From NCBI GenBank assembly GCA_015257125.1, contig JABZKU010000001.1, positions 83,625-147,624 on the forward strand: a stretch of DNA of 64,000 nucleotides, in the 5' to 3' direction. A program made the position numbers and the translations under genes. The stretch comes from Prevotellaceae bacterium (GTDB taxonomy: Bacteria; Bacteroidota; Bacteroidia; Bacteroidales; Bacteroidaceae). Every line of letters starts with the position of its first letter. Within the stretch, counting starts at the first letter, position 1. Positions 24,016-32,936 of the stretch are shown here, piece after piece. Below the pieces are notes generated by a model. It was given only the letters and a program-made list of their open reading frames with translations. It did no database searches and was not told the origin of the DNA.

Positions 24016-25212
24016 ATGAATCCGTATCAGATAGATCAAAATGGTTTTTACGGCGCGTTTGGCGGCGCCTATGTGCCCGAACAACTCCATGCCGTATTGC
24101 AAGAACTGCAGTCGCAGTATCGTGACATCATCGAAAGTCCCGCATTCCAGCGAGAGTTCCACACCTTGTTGCGCGATTACGTCGGTCGCCCGAGTCCTTT
24201 GTATCATGCTCGCCGCTTGAGCGAAAAATACGGGTGCAAACTCTACCTCAAACGTGAAGACCTCAACCACACCGGTGCGCACAAAATCAACAACGCCCTC
24301 GGGCAGATTCTCATCGCCCGCCACATGGGCAAGCGGCGCATCGTGGCCGAGACCGGCGCCGGCCAGCACGGTGTGGCCACCGCCACGGCTTGTGCCTTGA
24401 TGGGCATGGAGTGCATTGTCTTTATGGGCGCGCTCGACATCGAACGCCAGCGCGTCAATGTGGAACGCATGCGCATGCTCGGCGCAGAAGTCCGTGCCGC
24501 GCAGTCCGGCAGTCAAACCCTCACCGATGCCGTGAACGAAGCCTTGGCTTATTGGAGCGCCTCTGCCGACGACACGTTCTATCTCCTCGGTTCGGCCGTC
24601 GGCCCGCATCCCTACCCCGACATGGTGGCGCGTTTGCAAAGCGTAATCAGCGCCGAGATCAAAGCGCAGTTGCTCGAAAAAGAGGGACGCGACTACCCCG
24701 ACCACCTCATTGCCTGCATCGGCGGCGGCTCCAATGCCGCCGGCACCATCTATCATTATCTGGACGACGAGCGCGTAGGCATTGTCCTCGCAGAAGCCGG
24801 TGGCGAAGGCGCACAAACCGGCAAAACTGCCGCCACCCTCACCGTCGGTAGCCCCGATGTACTGCACGGCAGTCGCACCCTTGTGATCAAAGACGAGCAA
24901 GGCGAAGTGGCCGAACCCTATTCCATTTCGGCCGGTTTGGACTACCCCGGCATCGGCCCCCTCTTTGCCCATCTCATCACCGAAGGGCGCATACAAGTCG
25001 AGGCCATCACCGACCGCGAAGCACTCACAGCGGCCTTCGAACTCTCGCGCTCCGAAGGCATCATCCCCGCGCTTGAGAGCAGTCATGCGCTGGCCGTGCT
25101 CTCCAAACTCACGTTTCGTCCCGATGAAGTCGTGGTACTCACCGTGAGCGGCCGCGGCGACAAGGATCTCGAAACCTATTTGTCGCACAAAGCAGAAATT
25201 TTGGGCGAATGA
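24016..25212 (+). CDS. trpB: Tryptophan synthase beta subunit
   Basis: The 398-residue PLP enzyme joins indole and serine to make tryptophan. The PLP lysine is in LNHTGAHKINNALGQ, the indole-site Glu in AETGAGQHGVA, and the phosphate-binding loop in IGGGSNAAGT. The start MNPYQIDQNGFYGAFGGAYV is family-like; an open frame of 76 codons upstream has no family match. A leader-peptide attenuator lies before it. The stop codon overlaps the start of the amidotransferase gene (ATGA). No trpA, trpC, trpD, trpE or trpF is in the window. Confidence 0.96.
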   Translation: MNPYQIDQNGFYGAFGGAYVPEQLHAVLQELQSQYRDIIESPAFQREFHTLLRDYVGRPSPLYHARRLSEKYGCKLYLKREDLNHTGAHKINNALGQILIARHMGKRRIVAETGAGQHGVATATACALMGMECIVFMGALDIERQRVNVERMRMLGAEVRAAQSGSQTLTDAVNEALAYWSASADDTFYLLGSAVGPHPYPDMVARLQSVISAEIKAQLLEKEGRDYPDHLIACIGGGSNAAGTIYHYLDDERVGIVLAEAGGEGAQTGKTAATLTVGSPDVLHGSRTLVIKDEQGEVAEPYSISAGLDYPGIGPLFAHLITEGRIQVEAITDREALTAAFELSRSEGIIPALESSHALAVLSKLTFRPDEVVVLTVSGRGDKDLETYLSHKAEILGE

Positions 25213-25868
25213 GTGCAGCGGCATTGAAAAACGAGGACTTGGTCGTTTCATCATCGCGGGCACGGAGTGCCGCACAGGACGTGCTGATCGTCGATTGTCA
25301 CGACTCTTTTGTCTACAATTTGGTACAACTCGTGCGTGAGTGCGGCGCTGTGCCGCATTTGGTGTCGTGCGACGAAGTGGAAGTCGCAAGTGTCGATCGC
25401 TACGACCGCGTCTTGTTGTCGCCCGGCCCGGGACTTCCCTGCGAAGCCGGTCGGTTGTTCGACGTTGTGCGGCGGGCTTCGGGGCGCATCCCCATGCTCG
25501 GTGTGTGTCTCGGCCTGCAAGCCATTGCCGAAGTCTTCGGCGGACGCTTGCGCCAACTCGCCGAAGTGTACCACGGCATCGCCTCCCCGTGCTGGATCAC
25601 GGCCGATGACGAACTTTTCTCCGGCTTGGAAAATCCCTTTGTCGTGGGGCGTTATCATTCGTGGGTGGTCGATCGCACCGGTCTGCCCGCTTGTTTGGAA
25701 ATCACCGCGCAGTCGCCCGACGGCGAAATCATGGCTTTGCGTCATCGCACGTTGGATGTGCGCGGCGTGCAGTTTCATCCCGAGAGCATCCTGACCCCAA
25801 CTGGGCGCGAACTGATGGCGAATTGGCTGCGAGCGGGTGAAGTTTCGGTGCTGTCGACCGAAGATTGA
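25209..25868 (+). CDS. trpG: Anthranilate/aminodeoxychorismate synthase glutamine amidotransferase
   Basis: The 219-residue class I glutamine amidotransferase supplies ammonia to a chorismate-using synthase. It has IVDCHDSFVYNLVQ, the nucleophile Cys in GVCLGLQAIAEVFGG and the His-Glu pair in VQFHPESILT. It overlaps trpB by four bases and is thus under the same attenuator. TrpG and PabA are nearly indistinguishable by sequence; the trp context favours trpG, although one protein may serve both. The first 20 residues are an extra N-terminal piece before the family core and a later start cannot be excluded. Confidence 0.85.
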   Translation: MSAAALKNEDLVVSSSRARSAAQDVLIVDCHDSFVYNLVQLVRECGAVPHLVSCDEVEVASVDRYDRVLLSPGPGLPCEAGRLFDVVRRASGRIPMLGVCLGLQAIAEVFGGRLRQLAEVYHGIASPCWITADDELFSGLENPFVVGRYHSWVVDRTGLPACLEITAQSPDGEIMALRHRTLDVRGVQFHPESILTPTGRELMANWLRAGEVSVLSTED

Positions 25869-25913
25869 AGTGCGCAACGGCAACGGCTGTCGGTGCTTCC
25901 TCCGTAGTAGACT

Positions 25914-25961
25914 GAAATGCCGTGTCGACATCCCGAAGATAAGGGGGCGACACGGCATTTC
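25914..25961 (+). terminator. Hairpin after the trpB-trpG pair
   Basis: A 14-bp perfect stem (GAAATGCCGTGTCG with CGACACGGCATTTC) with a 20-nt loop follows the stop of trpG by 45 bp. The U run is poor (CGTGTGGAGTTTT), so termination may be partial. Confidence 0.6.
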
Positions 25962-26061
25962 GTGTGGAGTTTTCGCGCAAGTGAGCGCGACTCGCTTTTT
26001 TTTCGTATTTTCGTGCTCACATTTCCGCGATGTTTTCCATCGTTTTCCCCCACAGCAGTTT

Positions 26062-26613
26062 ATGAAATACCTCATTGTTTCCGACATACACGGCTCGATC
26101 ACTGCGCTCGATGCCGTTTTGGCGCATTATGAGCAGATGGGCTGCGACATGCTCCTCTTGCTCGGCGATTTGCTCAACTACGGCCCTCGCAACGGTCTCG
26201 CCCCCGGTCTCGATGCTCCCAGCGTGGCGGCGCGACTCAACGCCATGGCCGACCACATTGTGTGTGTGCGCGGTAATTGCGACAGCGAAGTCGATCAAAT
26301 GCTCCTCGATTTCTCCATCACCGAGACCTGCGCGCATCTCATCGACAACGGTCGGCACATCGTTCTCACCCACGGCCACGTCTATGGGGAGCAATGTCCG
26401 CCGCGTGGGCGTATTGATCTCTTGTGTCAAGGCCATACGCACCTGCCCCACATCACGCGCCACCCCGACGGCACCGCCGCGCTCAACACCGGCAGTCCCA
26501 CCTTCCCCAAAGGCGGAAATCCCCCCACTTTTGCCACCTACGACGATGGTCTCGTGAGCCTTTGGCAGCTCGACGGCACCTTGCTCGACAGTTATCAACT
26601 CCCCCACGCCTAA
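26062..26613 (+). CDS. YfcE-like metallophosphodiesterase
   Basis: The 183-residue protein is a calcineurin-fold phosphodiesterase of the YfcE/MJ0936 type: MKYLIVSDIHGS (metal-binding D and H), LLLGDLLNYG (GDxx), VRGNCDSE (GN), and the late LTHGHVYG and CQGHTHLP. The enzyme needs Mn-type divalent metals; the in vivo substrate is unknown. The last base of its stop codon is the first base of the next gene's ATG (TAATG), so the pair is coupled. Confidence 0.92.
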   Translation: MKYLIVSDIHGSITALDAVLAHYEQMGCDMLLLLGDLLNYGPRNGLAPGLDAPSVAARLNAMADHIVCVRGNCDSEVDQMLLDFSITETCAHLIDNGRHIVLTHGHVYGEQCPPRGRIDLLCQGHTHLPHITRHPDGTAALNTGSPTFPKGGNPPTFATYDDGLVSLWQLDGTLLDSYQLPHA

Positions 26614-27452
26614 TGTCACAGACGCTTATTTCCCCCTTCCGCCTGATCGCCTTAGATCTCGACGGCACGCTCACGAATTCCGACAAAGTCATCACGCCCC
26701 ACACCTTCGAAGTGCTGATGCGCGCCCAAGCCGCCGGCGTGCGCCTCGTGCTCTGTTCCGGACGCCCCACCTATGGCATCGCCGCCCTCGCCCGTCAGCT
26801 GAAACTCGAAGAGAACGGCGGTTTCGTGCTCTCGTGTAACGGGGCCAACATCATCGATTGGACCACCGGCGAACTCCTTTTCTGTCAACCCCTTGAGGCG
26901 CGATTCCTGCCGCAGTTGTTGGAGTTGGCCGAAGCCCACGGCTTGCCGTTACTCACCTATCGTGATGACTGTATCCTCGCCACGCGCAATGATTCGGTCT
27001 ATCTCGACGAGGAAGCTCGCATCAATCAAATGCCCGTTGAGGTCACGACCGATTTCATCGCCGAGGCTTCGCGTCTCGAAGGCGGTGCGCCGAAGTGCTT
27101 GATCCCCGGCGATCCCGAATTGCTGGTAGAGTTGGAAGAAAAGATGAAGACGATCTTCGGCGATACGTTGTCTATTTCGCGCTCCGCGCCGTTCTTCCTC
27201 GAAATCATGGCGCCCGGTGTGGGCAAAGACCACTCTTTGGCGCGCTTGTTGGCGCAGCTCGATCTGTCGCGCGAACAACTCATCGCCTTTGGCGACGGTT
27301 TCAACGATCTCACCATGTTGCGTTTCGCCGGCATGGGCGTGGCGATGGCCAATGCTGCCGAGGAAGTGAAGGCGGTGGCCGATTTTGTCACGCTGTCCAA
27401 CGACGAAGACGGCGTTGGACACGCCGTCGAGCAGTGGGTGCTCAACGTTTAG
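26613..27452 (+). CDS. Cof-type HAD phosphatase
   Basis: The 279-residue HAD protein has the nucleophile motif ALDLDGTLTN (D17xD19 region), motif II VLCSGRPTYG, motif III Lys in APGVGKDHSL and motif IV FGDGFNDLTML, with a type IIB cap between. Cof-type enzymes dephosphorylate sugar phosphates, FMN or pyridoxal phosphate; specificity cannot be read from sequence. It is translationally coupled to the metallophosphodiesterase gene. Confidence 0.93.
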   Translation: MSQTLISPFRLIALDLDGTLTNSDKVITPHTFEVLMRAQAAGVRLVLCSGRPTYGIAALARQLKLEENGGFVLSCNGANIIDWTTGELLFCQPLEARFLPQLLELAEAHGLPLLTYRDDCILATRNDSVYLDEEARINQMPVEVTTDFIAEASRLEGGAPKCLIPGDPELLVELEEKMKTIFGDTLSISRSAPFFLEIMAPGVGKDHSLARLLAQLDLSREQLIAFGDGFNDLTMLRFAGMGVAMANAAEEVKAVADFVTLSNDEDGVGHAVEQWVLNV

Positions 27453-27514
27453 CGGCATCTTGCGCAGGGGCGCTCTTTCCTGCGCCCCCCTCCCCAAAAA
27501 AGCGAACACAAAAG

Positions 27515-27558
27515 AAAAGCGTTTCGCCACTCGTTCCAGAGTGGCGAAACGCTTTTTT
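27515..27558 (+). terminator. Terminator after the Cof-type phosphatase
   Basis: A 14-bp perfect stem (GCGTTTCGCCACTC with GAGTGGCGAAACGC) with a 6-nt loop and six T follows. The A-rich 5' side lets it also stop minus-strand transcripts arriving from the convergent HAD gene. The rest of the 374-bp gap holds a perfect palindrome (CTTTTCGCGAAAAG near 27600) and nothing else I can name. Confidence 0.85.
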
Positions 27559-27826
27559 CGTATGGTCGAGTAGAAGAAGGGCGGAAAAATGGACTTCTTT
27601 TCGCGAAAAGTTGGGAAGAAATGCGCGAAAGTCCCCTTGTTTTCTCGGCAAGGCGGCCGCTTTTTCTTCATGGTGCGCCGAGCGTGTTCACCCATGGAGG
27701 AAAGTTGAGGGGAAAGGGCGCGGCAGTTGGCCGAAATGAGCGGTGTCGTTTCCCGAAATGTGCGAGAAGTGGGCGAGAGGGCGGAGCCTGTGGGTGAAGA
27801 ACGAGAGTGGGTGCCGTAAGATCGGC

Positions 27827-28543
27827 TCAAAGCCACTCGCGCAGTTCGTCGAGGCGGTGCACCTCGCGGGTGGGTGCCGTGGGGGCGGTGAAGCTTTCGG
27901 GATGGCGGTTGAAAAAGGCCGTGTCGATGCCTACATTCATCGCGCCGACGATATCGGTCGAGAAATTGTCGCCGATCATCAGCGTGTGGGCGCGGTTGGC
28001 TTTCGTCTGCGCGAAGGCGAAATCGAAAAATCGCTGCGAGGGTTTGTTCGCACCGGCCTCATCGCTCAGCACCACCGTGTCGAAATGATGGCGCATGCCC
28101 GCGGCTTCGATTTTGCGGTGCTGCACTTCGGCGAAGCCGTTGCTGCAAATGTGCAGGCGGTAGCCGCGCGTGCGCAGATGGTCGAGCAGTTCGTGCGCGC
28201 CGTCCACGACGCCGGGCTTGGTGCTGCAGAGTTCGAGAAACGCGTCGCTCATTTTCAGGCAATAGTGTGTCGAAGTGTCGCAGTTGTCGCCCTCGGCGAG
28301 CGGCAGGCGGAAGCGTTCGACGATCAGGGTGTCGCGATCGATTTCACCGTGCGAGTATTGCATCCAAAGTGCTTCGTTGGTGCTCCAATAGGAGCGCGAA
28401 AACGTTTCGAACGAGGGGAAGTGTTGCGCCAAATCGTAGTGGTCGTAGAGTTCGCGCAGGGCCAGCGACGAATTGCCGTGCGTGTCATAGAGTGTGTCGT
28501 CGAAATCGATGAACAAATCGGTATAGGGAAGCGTCGGGGTCAT
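27827..28543 (-). CDS. YjjG-type HAD nucleotidase
   Basis: The 238-residue HAD protein has FIDFDDTLYDT (nucleophile motif), LHICSNGFAEVQ (motif II), a Lys in ANKPSQRFF (motif III) and LMIGDNFSTDIVGA (motif IV) with an all-helical cap, the YjjG/house-cleaning pyrimidine nucleotidase subtype (TIGR02254 type). Such enzymes remove phosphates from non-canonical nucleotides. The start MTPTLPYTD was chosen over an upstream one that adds 16 residues rich in His and Pro. It is probably the last gene of a minus-strand group with the glycosylase and hydrolase. Confidence 0.9.
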   Translation of the reverse strand: MTPTLPYTDLFIDFDDTLYDTHGNSSLALRELYDHYDLAQHFPSFETFSRSYWSTNEALWMQYSHGEIDRDTLIVERFRLPLAEGDNCDTSTHYCLKMSDAFLELCSTKPGVVDGAHELLDHLRTRGYRLHICSNGFAEVQHRKIEAAGMRHHFDTVVLSDEAGANKPSQRFFDFAFAQTKANRAHTLMIGDNFSTDIVGAMNVGIDTAFFNRHPESFTAPTAPTREVHRLDELREWL

Positions 28544-28635
28544 GGGGTAAGCAGGGGGCGTGTGAGGGTGATGCCAGGAAGGGCAGTGCAAGGGGAGAAT
28601 TGATGAGGAGAAGCGGTGTGGGCGAGTTGCAGATT

Positions 28636-29286
28636 TTAGTCGAAGAGCAAGCGATAGAATTCCGCTTTCTTGTCGAGAGCCAAGGGATAGGCTCGCGATG
28701 AGGAGGGCATGCGCCAGAAGTCGATGTCGCGACCCAGCGCGTGTGTGTCGGCCGGGCAGTGCACGAAGGTGCCGATCTTGGGAAGTTGCTTCACGCCGAG
28801 GGTGTCGCAGAGCACCTTGCCCGCCAGTCCGCCCGTGGTGACGATGCGGTTGCAGTGGGGCATGGGGGCGAGCAGCGAAGAGATGTCAGTGGCTTCGACC
28901 ACCTCGAGGAAGGCGTCGGAAGCATTGCCCTTGAGGCGTCGAATGCGTCGGGCGGTGTCGAAAAAGGCCAATCCTTCTTCGGCGGCAAAGCGACGAATGG
29001 CGGCTTCGTCGAAACGTTTTTCGTCGGCGATCACGAAATGTTGGCGGTCGTCGAAGAAGAGGTGGCCCATGATGCGCCAGAAATCGTTGATGAAGTTGGG
29101 GTAATAGAAGTGCATGCACCAACGATTTTCGGTAGGAGGGAAACTGCCGAGAAAGAGCATGCGTCCGTTTTCTGGCAGGAAGGGGGTGAAGGGGTGCGAC
29201 TCGATGGGCAGTTCGTTTTGAGCTGCGAGTGCATCGGGCGAAGCGGTGGAAGGCATGGCGCTTGGGGCGGTGGAAGAGGAGGACAT
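28636..29286 (-). CDS. Uracil-DNA glycosylase family protein
   Basis: The 216-residue protein has, after an Ala/Ser/Pro-rich N-terminus of about 25 residues, MLFLGSFPPTENRWCMHFYYPNF (active-site region, with the GSFPP motif in place of the classical GxxPG) and later NRIVTTGGLAGKVL and the PSSSRAY motif, as in the Bacteroidota branch of the UDG superfamily. It should excise uracil or mismatched bases; the exact substrate is not known. The start giving MSSSSTAPS was chosen; an open frame far upstream overlaps the neighbour and is not protein-like. Confidence 0.85.
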   Translation of the reverse strand: MSSSSTAPSAMPSTASPDALAAQNELPIESHPFTPFLPENGRMLFLGSFPPTENRWCMHFYYPNFINDFWRIMGHLFFDDRQHFVIADEKRFDEAAIRRFAAEEGLAFFDTARRIRRLKGNASDAFLEVVEATDISSLLAPMPHCNRIVTTGGLAGKVLCDTLGVKQLPKIGTFVHCPADTHALGRDIDFWRMPSSSRAYPLALDKKAEFYRLLFD

Positions 29287-29357
29287 AGAGAGGGAAAAGG
29301 AGGCGGTGGAGCAAAGGGAGCGGACCGAGTGGCGCACACGGTGTGACGGCGATGGGC

Positions 29358-30335
29358 TTACCACGCGTAGCGGTCGAGAAATTGGCGCACGCGACGCTCG
29401 TATTCTTCGGGGTGGTCGATGTAGCTCATGGCGTGTGCCGAGTGGGGCGCGATCCACAGGGCTTTGATGCCCGGTTTGGCGGCATAGAGCGGGTGCACCA
29501 TGGCGGTGGGCACAAAGGTGTCGTTGCCGCCGTGGATAAAGAGCATCGGTTTCCGGCAGCGGCGCACGGCTTCGAGTGCCGAGGCCTCGTCGAACGACCA
29601 ACCGTAGCGCCATTTGCACAAGGCGGAGGTGGCGGGAATGATGGGGAAGGCCGGGAGGCCGTAGCGCACGCGGAGTTCGGAGGCAAAGATGTCGCGCACG
29701 GAGGTGTAGCCACAGTCTTCGACGAAGGCGCGCAGGTAATTGGGCTGCCCATCGGTGCCGCTGAGCATCATCGTGGTGGCTGCGCCCATGGAGACGCCGT
29801 GCACCACGAGGCGGAGGCTGTCGGGTGAGAGGCGGAAGAGGTGCGGGGCGAGCTTTGCCCAGCGGAGCACGTCGAGACGGTCGTTCCATCCCATGCCGAT
29901 GTGCGTGCCGGGCGTGCGGCCGTGGTAGCGCAGGTCGGGCAAGAGGAGGTGGGCGTTCATCGAGCGGGCATACATGCGCCCGATGTGATACATGCGTCCC
30001 GCGGCATCGCCGTAGCCGTGTACCAAGAGGGCTACTCGCCGTGTGTGCCGGGCGGAGCGCACGTAGCGGGCGTGGAGGGGCGTGCCGTCGGGGGCGATGA
30101 TCGTGGTGTCGTGCAGGGCTTGGGCACGATCGAGGCTGTCGAGCCACGGTCGCAGGGCGGGAACGTAGCGAATCATGGTGTCGCGCGCTGTGGCTTCGCG
30201 GCGATATGGGCTCGGATCGGGACAAATGGCGGTGCGGAGCATGAATTCGGCTGTGCCGTAGAGGGCTAGGAGCAGAACGATGAGCAGACTGACGAGCAGA
30301 CCGAGGAGGGAGTGGCGGTAAGGGCGGAGACGCAT
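29358..30335 (-). CDS. Membrane-anchored alpha/beta hydrolase
   Basis: The 325-residue protein has an N-terminal membrane anchor (about residues 10-35), then an alpha/beta hydrolase fold with an oxyanion segment LLVHGYGDAAGRM, the nucleophile Ser in VHGVSMGAATTM, an Asp in FIHGGNDTFVP and the catalytic His in ...PHSAHAMSY. It belongs to the BAAT/DUF-like serine aminopeptidase group of uncharacterised bacterial hydrolases. Substrate unknown; the active site faces the periplasm. The start MRLRPYRH was chosen over a 45-codon extension. Confidence 0.88.
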   Translation of the reverse strand: MRLRPYRHSLLGLLVSLLIVLLLALYGTAEFMLRTAICPDPSPYRREATARDTMIRYVPALRPWLDSLDRAQALHDTTIIAPDGTPLHARYVRSARHTRRVALLVHGYGDAAGRMYHIGRMYARSMNAHLLLPDLRYHGRTPGTHIGMGWNDRLDVLRWAKLAPHLFRLSPDSLRLVVHGVSMGAATTMMLSGTDGQPNYLRAFVEDCGYTSVRDIFASELRVRYGLPAFPIIPATSALCKWRYGWSFDEASALEAVRRCRKPMLFIHGGNDTFVPTAMVHPLYAAKPGIKALWIAPHSAHAMSYIDHPEEYERRVRQFLDRYAW

Positions 30336-30388
30336 GGGCGAAGCGAGAATGCTGTGGAGGGGAAAAGGAAGGAGTGTACCTATACGTG

Positions 30389-30426
30389 AACTCCCTCTCC
30401 CGAAATTGCTTTCAAGAGAGGGAGTT
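30389..30426. terminator. Hairpin between the lipoprotein and hydrolase genes
   Basis: AACTCCCTCTC pairs perfectly with GAGAGGGAGTT over 11 bp with a 16-nt loop. Only the plus-strand side has a T run (TTTTGTG), while both neighbouring genes are on the minus strand, so its role on that strand is uncertain. Confidence 0.5.
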
Positions 30427-30476
30427 TTGTGTTGCTTGTGCGGCTGCGCTATTGCGCTGACCACAGGCAAAGCTGC

Positions 30477-30902
30477 TTATTTCTTCAGCTTGAGGTCGTA
30501 GTTCATGCCGGAAGCAGCGGGAGTGAGCGTGCTGTCGCCAACGAGGCTGAGCGTGCTGTCGTTCTTCTGGAGGAAGTAACGAACGTCGTCCTGAGCTACC
30601 GTGAGCTTGAAGCCCTTAGCATCCTTGCTCTGAACGGCTTCGAACTTACCGCTGAAGTTTTGCGTAGCGTTGTCCTTCGTGTTCTGTTCGCTGAGCGAGA
30701 AACCGTTCGTGCTGTCCTGAGCGAGTGCAAGACGAGTGTTGAACGTAGCGTCACCGCCGGGGAGTTCGCCTTCGAATACGAGCGAGTCAGAGGAAGCTGC
30801 TACTGCGCTGTCGCCACCTTTGGCAGCGTCAGACGTTTGACCTTTTTGGCCGCAAGCCACCATCAGTGCGCTTGCTGCAACGAGAAAGAGAATCTTTTTC
30901 AT
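30477..30902 (-). CDS. Small lipoprotein of unknown function
   Basis: The 141-residue protein has a type II signal peptide MKKILFLVAASALMVAC with the lipidated Cys at position 17, then a Ser/Asp/Gly-rich linker and a compact domain of about 100 residues rich in beta strands (residues 40-141), ending KLKK. The domain resembles NlpE-like small lipoproteins in size, but I cannot name the family. A good promoter lies upstream, so it is probably transcribed alone. Location: outer membrane or its inner leaflet. Confidence 0.8.
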   Translation of the reverse strand: MKKILFLVAASALMVACGQKGQTSDAAKGGDSAVAASSDSLVFEGELPGGDATFNTRLALAQDSTNGFSLSEQNTKDNATQNFSGKFEAVQSKDAKGFKLTVAQDDVRYFLQKNDSTLSLVGDSTLTPAASGMNYDLKLKK

Positions 30903-30936
30903 GTGAATGTGATGAATGAGTTGTTTGTTTCGGGGG

Positions 30937-30966
30937 CAAAGTTATGTATTTCCCTCATGTGGCAAA
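30937..30966 (-). promoter_or_regulatory. Promoter of the small lipoprotein gene
   Basis: The minus strand has a -33 TTTG (30966-30963), an 18-bp spacer and a -7 box TAACTTTG (30944-30937), 35 bp before the start codon. Confidence 0.65.
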
Positions 30967-31250
30967 TAGCATGGGCGATAAAAAGATGCAAAACTCAACG
31001 TAGTTTGTCGTTTTCGGCGGTTTGATATGGCAATTTTGTAGGTTTGGGGGCAAAATCGCGCGGGCTGAGGTTGGGATTCCCGATATTTATTCGCAATTTT
31101 GCCGAACGCCTCTTCCGAATCGCTCCCTATTTTTGCGTGCTATGCCACCTCAATTAGGACAAAACGGCCGAGTTTGGGTTCGCAGCCGCGGCAGTCGCAA
31201 GACCGAAGGGCGACGGAAGGACGAGAAACGCATATAAATCATACAGCCTT

Positions 31251-31784
31251 ATGCAAAATATCGGTGTTTTTCTCTCTTCGCACAGTGATGTGCCGGCCGC
31301 TTATCACGAAGCGGCTCGACAAGTGGGACAATGGATCGGCGAAACACGACGCACCTTGCTCTACGGAGGTTCGAGTATGGGCCTGATGGAGGTGTTGGCG
31401 CGCGCAGCCAAGGAAGCCGGCGCCCGGGTGTTCGGCATCGTGCCGCAGTTTGTGGTGGATCGTAACCATGTGAGCGAAACGCTCGACGTGGAAATTCGCA
31501 CCGCCGCGCTGAGTGACCGCAAAACGGTGATCATCGACCGCAGTGATGTGTTGGTGGCGCTGCCCGGCGGCGTCGGCACGCTCGATGAGGTCTTCACCCT
31601 GCTGGCCGGCCGCACGGCGAACGAAACCCACAAGCGGGTGATTCTCTATGATGTGGACGGTTGCTGGCAACCGCTCATCGCATTGCTCGATCGCTTGGTA
31701 GAAGCCGGACTTTATAGCGCCGACGAGCGCCGACAGGTGGGCGTGGCCGGCAACATTGCCGAGCTTGAAATGCTCTGCCGCTGA
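31251..31784 (+). CDS. LOG-family (TIGR00730) phosphoribohydrolase-like protein
   Basis: The 177-residue protein has a Rossmann-like fold with LLYGGSSMGLMEVLARAA (nucleotide site) and the diagnostic PGGVGTLDEVF motif (PGGxGTxxE), which contains the catalytic residues of LOG-type enzymes. These split AMP-like cytokinin nucleotides or AMP into base and ribose 5-phosphate; the bacterial role is often nucleotide salvage. A possible promoter (TATTTTTG at 31128-31135) lies 115 bp upstream. mutY follows after 87 bp. Confidence 0.9.
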   Translation: MQNIGVFLSSHSDVPAAYHEAARQVGQWIGETRRTLLYGGSSMGLMEVLARAAKEAGARVFGIVPQFVVDRNHVSETLDVEIRTAALSDRKTVIIDRSDVLVALPGGVGTLDEVFTLLAGRTANETHKRVILYDVDGCWQPLIALLDRLVEAGLYSADERRQVGVAGNIAELEMLCR

Positions 31785-31871
31785 TCGGCTGCTCACGGTT
31801 CCTATATATATAATGAGTGTCCTCTATATAATAATGAGTGCGCTCACACTTCATTTCCACTTTATCACGGC

Positions 31872-32936
31872 ATGACGCATCCTTTTTCCCAGACGCTGCT
31901 GGATTGGTACGCCACGCACGGACGCGAGTTGCCGTGGCGAGAAACCGCTGACCCTTATCGTATTTGGATTTCGGAGATCATTCTCCAACAGACGCGCGTG
32001 GCGCAGGGCTACGACTACTATTTGCGCTTCGTGGAGCGCTTTCCCACGGTCGAAGTGCTCGCTGCCGCAACGGAAGACGAGGTGTTGCACCGTTGGGAAG
32101 GGCTGGGCTACTATTCGCGAGCGCGCAATCTGCACGCAGCGGCACAACAAATAGTGGCGCAGGGCGAATTTCCACGCGATTATGCCGGCGTGCGGGCACT
32201 CAAAGGGGTGGGCGACTATACGGCTGCGGCCATCTGTTCGTTTGCCTACGGCCTGCCCACGGCGGTGGTGGATGGGAATGTCTATCGCGTGTTGGCACGT
32301 TATTTTGCCATCGACACGCCCATCGATGTGGCCGCCGGCAAGAAAGAGTTTGCTCAACTGGCCGATTCGCTGATGGTGCCCGCGCGTGCGGCGGACTATA
32401 ACCAGGCGATCATGGATTTCGGGGCGGTACAGTGCACGCCGCGGGCACCACGCTGTTTAATTTGTCCGTTGGTAGAAACGTGTGCCGCCCGACAGACGGG
32501 GCAGGTGGAGGACTATCCCGTGAAGAGCAAGAAGGTGGCCGTCACGCACCGTTATTTTACTTACATTCTGCTCGTCGACACTTCGGCGGAGGAGCCGGCA
32601 TTGCTCATACGGCGCCGACCTTCGGGCGATATTTGGCAGGGATTGTACGAACCGCTGCTCATCGAAACGCCCTCACCGATAACGGTCGAAGAGGTGGAGG
32701 CACATCCGGATTGGAAGGCCTGTGGGGTGGGCAAAGCGCCGTTCGAGATGTTGGTGCGCGATCTCAAACACGAACTCACACACCGGCGCTTGCATGTCGA
32801 TGCCTATGTGGTGCGCGCCGCTGTGCCGCCGGCAGCCGATTGGTTGCGGGTGCCGCTCACTGCATTGGCGGACTATGCTTTCCCAAAAGTGGTGAACCTC
32901 CTATGCGAACGCGCCTTCACTCCGTCGTCGGAATGA
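31872..32936 (+). CDS. mutY: A/G-specific adenine glycosylase
   Basis: The 354-residue protein removes adenine misincorporated opposite 8-oxoguanine. It has the catalytic Glu in EIILQQTRV, the helix-hairpin-helix LKGVGDYTAAAI, the catalytic Asp in AVVDGNVYRV, a 4Fe-4S cluster of the form C-x6-C-x2-C-x5-C (starting CTPRAPRCLICP) and a C-terminal NUDIX-like domain. The start of the protein (MTHPFSQTLLDWY) matches the family. A terminator overlaps its stop codon. Confidence 0.96.
   Translation: MTHPFSQTLLDWYATHGRELPWRETADPYRIWISEIILQQTRVAQGYDYYLRFVERFPTVEVLAAATEDEVLHRWEGLGYYSRARNLHAAAQQIVAQGEFPRDYAGVRALKGVGDYTAAAICSFAYGLPTAVVDGNVYRVLARYFAIDTPIDVAAGKKEFAQLADSLMVPARAADYNQAIMDFGAVQCTPRAPRCLICPLVETCAARQTGQVEDYPVKSKKVAVTHRYFTYILLVDTSAEEPALLIRRRPSGDIWQGLYEPLLIETPSPITVEEVEAHPDWKACGVGKAPFEMLVRDLKHELTHRRLHVDAYVVRAAVPPAADWLRVPLTALADYAFPKVVNLLCERAFTPSSE

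Noticed and set aside
28636..30225. Glycosylase gene extended to about 529 residues
   Set aside because: The extra N-terminus is Arg/Pro/His-rich and lies antiparallel-frame over the well-supported hydrolase gene; the family core starts about residue 30 of the shorter form.
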